Of a stretch of 64,000 nt of DNA, positions 58,775 through 64,000 are shown one piece after another; position 1 is the first letter of the stretch; each line of letters begins with the position of its first letter. This stretch comes from Lycium barbarum. Its lineage: Eukaryota; Streptophyta; Magnoliopsida; Solanales; Solanaceae. A program made the position numbers and the translations under genes. The stretch spans positions 201,001-265,000 of the forward strand of contig NC_083348.1 in assembly GCF_019175385.1 (NCBI RefSeq). Reading direction: 5' to 3'. Under the pieces are notes generated by a model. That model was not told the DNA's origin and made no database searches. It saw only the letters and a list, made by a program, of their open reading frames with translations.

Positions 58775-60150
58775 ATAGGCTAAGAGATTGTTCCTACATT
58801 TCTAATCCTAGGCTCAAAATCTAAAAATCACAAAAAAAAAAAAAATGAAAATCCAAAAAAAAAAAAAAAAAAAAAAATTTATAGCTTAATTTTTTTTTTG
58901 AAGTTAGATTTGAGTTCATTAAGGTGGAAAACTTCTAAATCCGAAGTTTGAAGTTGTTTGGGTGGGTTTTGAAGTTTTCACCATTGAAGCTTCATCAAAG
59001 CTTGAAGAACTCAAAAGTGGGTTTAGTGATTGAAAAGCAATTGAGGCAAATTGAATATTGGGCTTTGTTTTCTAAGTGATAAGGAGCTTAGATCTGAAAT
59101 TTGGAGCAAAAACGAGTTGATTTGGTCCTAGATTGCATTTGGGTATTCTTGGTGTTCTTAAGAACATTCATATCTTCATAGTAGAGAAGAAGACCAAAGA
59201 AGAGGGTTTGATCCAAAGGTTTTTCCAAGGACAAGTGGAAAGTTGTTTGTTGGGCCAAAAAGGGCAAGTCCTAGGTTGTGTGGGCCCAAGACGTCATCAG
59301 ATCCAAGAAAATTCGGCCCAAATTTCGAGGAGCACGAGTTCAATACGAAATCACTGAAGCACTATACGATCCCATATACGGACCGTATAAATTTTACGGT
59401 CCGTATAATTTAGTCCGTAAAATTGGAGGCCCAAAAGTTACATTCTGTAAGTGATTTACGGTGGGAAAATACGGACCGCAAAATTTTTACGGCCCATAGA
59501 TTTTAGTCCGTAAATTTGGTACCGATTTTTTGAGTTTCTGCCCTTGTTCTACGGACACCTTTTACGGTCTGTAAATTATATACGGACCGTATAAATTCCA
59601 CAACCCAATCCGTGAATTTGAGGTACATTTTCAATTCCAAATTTTCATTTCATCTCAATTCATTTCTCAAAACTTCTTGAGCCTTGATTGTAAGTGATGG
59701 TTTCCCTATTCCTTAGGTAGGGGAAAAAAAGTATAGAATTTAAAAAAAAATCGTTATTTCAAATTGATGCATTGGATCAATTGAGGCTTCAAGACCCCAT
59801 TTTCAAATTATCACCTACCCGGGCCTGAAATTTCATTTATTTTTCGATTTTAGCATTTCAATTTCTTGTGTCTCTCAACTAGTAGCCTCCTACTTGCGTT
59901 AACTAGTTCTTGTGTCCGCATTTATTTCGTGTTAATTTCTTTCAAGCTTTTCTTCATTTTATTTCGTTGAAACTTTATTGGCTCATCGATTTTGCTTTTG
60001 AGTCATCCGTCATTCATCTAAACAAGAATCCATTCTACCACAAAGGATAAGCAACGTGTGAATTCGATTGGATGAGTGATTCGTCAACAACTTCGAAAGA
60101 GCATGACGTGTGGTAAGGTTGAGAGTTCAATACGAGTGAAGTGAGGCTTT
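58775..60150 (+). other. Leader of element E with palindromic TACGG repeats
   Basis: Non-coding: A-runs at 58829-58877, then at 59375-59620 a cluster of TACGGACCGTA / TACGGTCCGTA words, including an 11-bp perfect stem with a 7-nt loop at 59377-59405. The leader resumes after Z at 63291. Confidence 0.7.
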
Positions 60151-60155
60151 TATTG
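60151..60155. repeat. Target-site duplication TATTG, left of solo LTR Z
   Basis: TATTG occurs directly before TGTCACGACC and directly after GGGATATAACA at 63286-63290. Confidence 0.9.
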
Positions 60156-63100
60156 TGTCACGACCCAACCCCGTGGGCCATGACTAGTGCCCGAGCTGGA
60201 CACCCGTACGCACTTACTTACCAAATCAGCATATCAACGACTTATCCATATCCAACATATATTAATTATGACAGATATTAAGGGCAGATGTTATCTTAAG
60301 CGGTCGCACATATCAAACACATCATACAGGAGCCGTCAAGGCTATCGTAGAACATATCGTCCAACGCATATACATAAGTATATATACATACAAGTCGTTA
60401 AGGCTGTCATAGCAATTAGGACCGCTTAGATGCAAATCACAAACATAACCGAACAATAGCGACCCATGACCCACATATATGTCTACAGGCCTCTAACAAA
60501 CACAACAGAATCATTTGACGGGACAGGGCCCCGCCGTACCGCTGCATATACACATACATATATATAACGGAAGAGTCTGTACCAAAATATGGGCTCCAGA
60601 ACAAGGGAGCACTCCAAGGCAACAGAACAGATAGCCTAAGATGTCGGGTCACTCACACGAACGTCTGTACCTGCGGGCATGAAACGCAGCCCCCGAAGAA
60701 GAGGGGGTCAGTACGGAATATGTACTGAGCATGTAAGGCATGAAATACAACTGGAAAGATCAAAACTGAAATAGAAATTCCGGGAGTCAAGTATCATAAT
60801 AAAGAAACCACTGTACCTGTGCAGTACGTAACAGTTACAAACATTCTCATATCACATACCGTACCCGGCCCATCCTGGGACTCGGTGAATGAAATCATGT
60901 CATTATGTCATCATGAAAACATGTATACATATGCCGTACCCGGCCCGTTATGGGACTCGGTGAATGAAATCATGCGTGCGAACATCGTATATCATATACA
61001 TACCGTACCCGACCCATTAAGGGACTCGGTGATAAAATCATGTCATCTTGCTTTCATATCATCATGCATGCATATACATATACATACCGTTCCCGGCCCT
61101 CTAGTGAGGGGCTCGGAGAATGAAGTCATATCGTACCCGTCCCATTAAGGGACTCGGTAAAAGAAATCATGTGCACATATACCGTACCCGGCCCATCATG
61201 GGACTCGGTGCCATAATCATATCATCATATACATATACCATACCCGGCCCTCTAACGAGGGACTCGGTGAACAATGCAGAGGAATACGCACGATAGCATA
61301 TCCTGGCCCGGGCTTAGTGAAGGACATACTGAGGCTTGCACGAACAGAGTAGTGCGAAACCATATGCACGTAAATCAAGACTCGATAGACAAGTATACTT
61401 ATTGACATCTGAAGGCTCAGAAACAAGTTTCGGGTCAATCAGACTTAGTATGAGAAAGTTATGGACGTTTGAAGTACAGAACCTTCTACGAGCATTTCAG
61501 AAGCCATTTTTGGAAATTCGAAGCAATAATCATATCAAGTACCTTTCGGATATCGTATGGATCAAATCAAATATAGCTTTTGGAATCATATGTACATATC
61601 AAAATGTGTCAGAGACTTAACGGAATAACCAGACGTGCTATCATTTGAAAACCAAGACATTAGCCATATCACTTGTCTCTCGAATGCCAATTCGGAAACA
61701 TATCAAGTAGATCTTCGGACATCATAGATACATATCAAAATCATATGAAACAGCTTATGGAAATCAAGGATATTAGCCATCCTAGTGGCTCTAAGAATAG
61801 GAATTTCTTTGCAATCATACATATATGTCATTTGTTCATTCCATAAAGATCATGCCAAAAGAAAGAAAGGTAAGCCTTACATACCTTGCCCGCTTTCTTT
61901 AGCTAATCCAACTTAGGTCTTGGCCTTCCCAAAATCTATAACACTGTTAGTGAATGACAAACATTATCCATAGATATCCAAGAATCTCATCTTTAACTAA
62001 CACTTTGTCTACAGAAATTTCGGCAGCATTTCCCCTGTAAATACTACCATCCCCGAGAATCCAACTCGGCTATAGCCTCAAAAACAAATCCGAGAATTTA
62101 ACTCGGCCAAAATATCAACAACAATTACTCTACCATTATCCACAATCAATTCAAAACACATTCCAACGTTAACATCTTCTTTACACAAACTTTGACGACT
62201 TTCCATTTACGTTCAATTCATAATTGCTTACATATTCAAGTTCTAATCCGCAACCATTTAAACAATGTTCAAAAATAATTCAACCAATCCGCACAACATT
62301 CACAATAATCCAACTAATATGCTATGCCACCCGAACCCTTCCAAATGGAACAAGAACAATAACAACACATTTTCTTCTTTCAATTCCATGGACTTCACCA
62401 ACAATTCACACACTAACAACATTGTTTTCCATAATTACAAAAAGACTATATTCGATTCACATTAACTTCTAAAACAACTCTCCAACCCTCACAACTTCAC
62501 TAGAATCATTAGGCTTTCATTATCAACATGGAATCCATAACAACAACAACCAAAATACTAAGCGAAATTGGCCCCTTAATCTTACACAACACACACGGCC
62601 ACACACATGCATATACACGGCCACACTTAACATCCATATTTTCATGAATTTCCACATACCACAACATACAAAACCATTCATAACGTATAAAAGGAGATTG
62701 AATTCTTACCTTTCCACTTATCTTCCTTCTTGGCTAGAATTTGTAGCTTGCAAGAATAAATGTTTTTCTTGCTCCAATAATTACTTCACTTTGCTTGGGA
62801 CCTTCCAATTAGTAGAAAAATATTTTTGAACAATTTTTCCTCCAAGGTTCTTGCTCCACATCTATGGCCGAATGGCCCTTTATTTTTTTCCTCTTCTCTA
62901 ACTTTCTTGAACCTTCTTAAGTGAAGATGGAAATTGTGATGGATTATTCATCTTTTAAACATCCATGTGGGCTAAAGCCCACCCCTAGGTGGCCAGCCAC
63001 TTTAGCCCATTCATTAAGCCCATCTTTTTTTTTTTGTTTTGTATCTAGTCTTGTAATTCATGAAAAATAATTTTCCAAATTCCGAATTTGCCCTTAGCCT

Positions 63101-63285
63101 TCCTCCATATTTCTATGAGCCATCTTGTGAAATTCCCTTTTTACCCCTAACCTTTCTTAACATTTCCACATCAAAAAGTTTCTTAAGCAACTTGTGTGCC
63201 AAACGAAAATAAAAAATATAGGCTTGCTCTTAACTTCCCGCAATCATCTTAAATTATCCAAATGTACAAAATGCGGGATATAACA
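60156..63285 (+). repeat. Solo LTR Z, 3.13 kb
   Basis: Begins TGTCACGACCCAACCCCG and ends GCGGGATATAACA, TG...CA ends with a perfect 5-bp duplication, and no internal region. The start resembles a very common Solanaceae LTR family (from memory). It contains a seven-copy satellite-like array (60857-61278). No coding sense. Its insertion separates the leader of element E from its gag. Confidence 0.88.
60857..61278 (+). repeat. Seven-copy degenerate tandem array inside solo LTR Z
   Basis: The core (a)ccgtacccggccc, 5-9 bases, gggactcggtgaat, then a(a)atcatg recurs seven times with variable catatacat-rich spacers. Several cores can fold, because cccggccc...gggactcgg is partly self-complementary. 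Confidence 0.85.
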
Positions 63286-63321
63286 TATTGCTAATCTTGT
63301 TTGCTAGTTTTGCAGGTCATC

Positions 63322-64000
63322 ATGTCTAACCAAGATGATAGGACGCAAGATGTAATAGATATGTCATCTAATGCAAGTTCATTGACTATGATCATGAATC
63401 AAATCTCGGGCATGCAAGCGGGTATGGAAGAGATAAAAGGAGAGATGAATGGTGTGAATGGGAAGTTGAAGGGTATGTATGAACGGATAATGAGTATTGA
63501 GAAAGTTCAAATGGAGGGTTCGAGTAGAATGGGCACTCCCTGTTCTAGGAATGAAGGTGATGGGGATAAAACACAAGATACCACTCCAACCATTACTCCG
63601 AGACAAGCACATGCCTTGTCCAATCCCAACACCACAACCACCTCCACCCAAAGAGTTCCACCACCCCAAACAACTAACCTCCCATCCCAAAACTCTACAT
63701 TCCAAAACACCAATCGACAAAAATATCCCTAAGTTTACCAACACAACCCGAATGAGGAAATCCCTCAAGTAATCTTACAACAAACACCCCAAGCTCCAAC
63801 CCATGTCCAAACACAAGATCCCTTTACTAACCAAAACCAATACCAACGCCACTTCCAATACCCTATGAATGAAGAGGAGTATGGTGACTATCCACAAGGT
63901 AGGTGCTGGGATGATAACCGGAAAAAAGGTAGGCGTGAAGGAATGAATAACTGGGGAAGGGGAGGAAGAGGAGATTTTGAGAGGTTTCCAGGCCATGACC
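63322..64000 (+). pseudogene. Element E gag, N-terminal part, one in-frame stop
   Basis: Start ATG at 63322 (MSNQDDRTQDVIDMSSN), shortly after an acceptor-like tttgcag|g. The first segment has a short amphipathic helix (GMQAGMEEIKGEMNGVNGK), then a Thr/Pro/Asn-rich linker. TAA at 63730 interrupts, after which the same frame continues (PNEEIPQVILQQTPQAPTHV, then RGGRGDFERFPGHD) to the window edge. The Asn/Gln-rich linker and Arg/Gly box are usual just before the capsid domain of plant gypsy gag. The capsid itself lies outside the window. Confidence 0.7.

Larger units (their letters stand above)
58031..64000 (+). mobile_element. Element E: 5' part of an LTR retrotransposon, runs off the window
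   Basis: 5' LTR (about 58031-58760), Met-type primer site 58763-58774, a leader of about 1.4 kb interrupted by solo LTR Z, then gag from 63322. The LTR start is uncertain because the 3' LTR is outside the window. The gag style suggests Ty3/gypsy. Confidence 0.7.

Noticed and set aside
60857..61278. CRISPR-like array
   Set aside because: Degenerate tandem repeats with irregular spacers inside a plant LTR; no prokaryotic context.
63379..63768. - strand frame of about 129 codons opposite element E gag
   Set aside because: Shadow frame; the + strand has the gag-like composition and leader context.

Overview
This window is a repeat-dominated stretch of a plant nuclear genome. It is almost certainly a dicot and probably Solanaceae. 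I base this on Tat-lineage Ty3/gypsy elements with a second RNase H, Ty1/copia elements with plant-type gag, PIF/Harbinger- and Stowaway-like MITEs, a MULE-type DUF1985/Ulp1 gene, and an LTR starting TGTCACGACCC, a start I remember as common in Solanaceae (family level is inference). I see no intact single-copy host gene, RNA gene or CRISPR array. Nearly every long reading frame is a decayed transposon gene or the shadow of one.

Layout. 1-2790: LTR-like debris, short tandem repeats and a decayed MITE. 2796-14723: element A, a full-length 11.9 kb Tat-type Ty3/gypsy element (+ strand, target-site duplication (TSD) ATTCT) with gag-pro, pol and, between pol and the 3' LTR, an antisense intron-containing extra gene (aORF). 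14724-20430: flank holding a 5'-truncated copia relic, P1. 20431-32103: element B, a second Tat element on the - strand, followed directly by a further partial internal segment of the same family (32104-34037). At 34038 this is fused at a GGAGA microhomology to a second copy of the end of element A (34038-35120). From there the A flank is repeated (35121-48606), now with an inserted copia element C (35720-41688, - strand, TSD TAATT), a MITE (42243-42524) and the complete version of the copia relic, P2 (42569-47695, TSD GTTTT). It ends at a solo LTR of family B (48607-49301, TSD CATAC) at the same insertion point that holds element B in the first copy. So 13642-34037 and 34038-49301 are two units of an old tandem segmental duplication that have since diverged.

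49302-52900 is AT-rich non-genic DNA with a possible Helitron end and a Stowaway MITE. 52901-58030 is a broken multi-exon DUF1985/Ulp1-like gene. From about 58030 to the window end lies the 5' part of another LTR retrotransposon, E (LTR, Met-type primer site, long leader, start of gag). Its leader is interrupted by a 3.13 kb solo LTR, Z (60156-63285, TSD TATTG).

How the parts work together. Each Tat element encodes gag-protease, then reverse transcriptase, RNase H, archaeal-type RNase H and integrase on one strand. On the other strand it carries a four-exon gene with its own TATA box, a basic nuclear-localisation-like segment and a coiled coil. Gag-pro and pol are separated by a UAG in a tobacco-mosaic-virus-type leaky context in both copies. 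All elements carry stops or frameshifts, so none looks autonomous now. In element A the aORF promoter was also copied in inverted orientation to the far side of the aORF, giving two facing promoters that could make double-stranded RNA.
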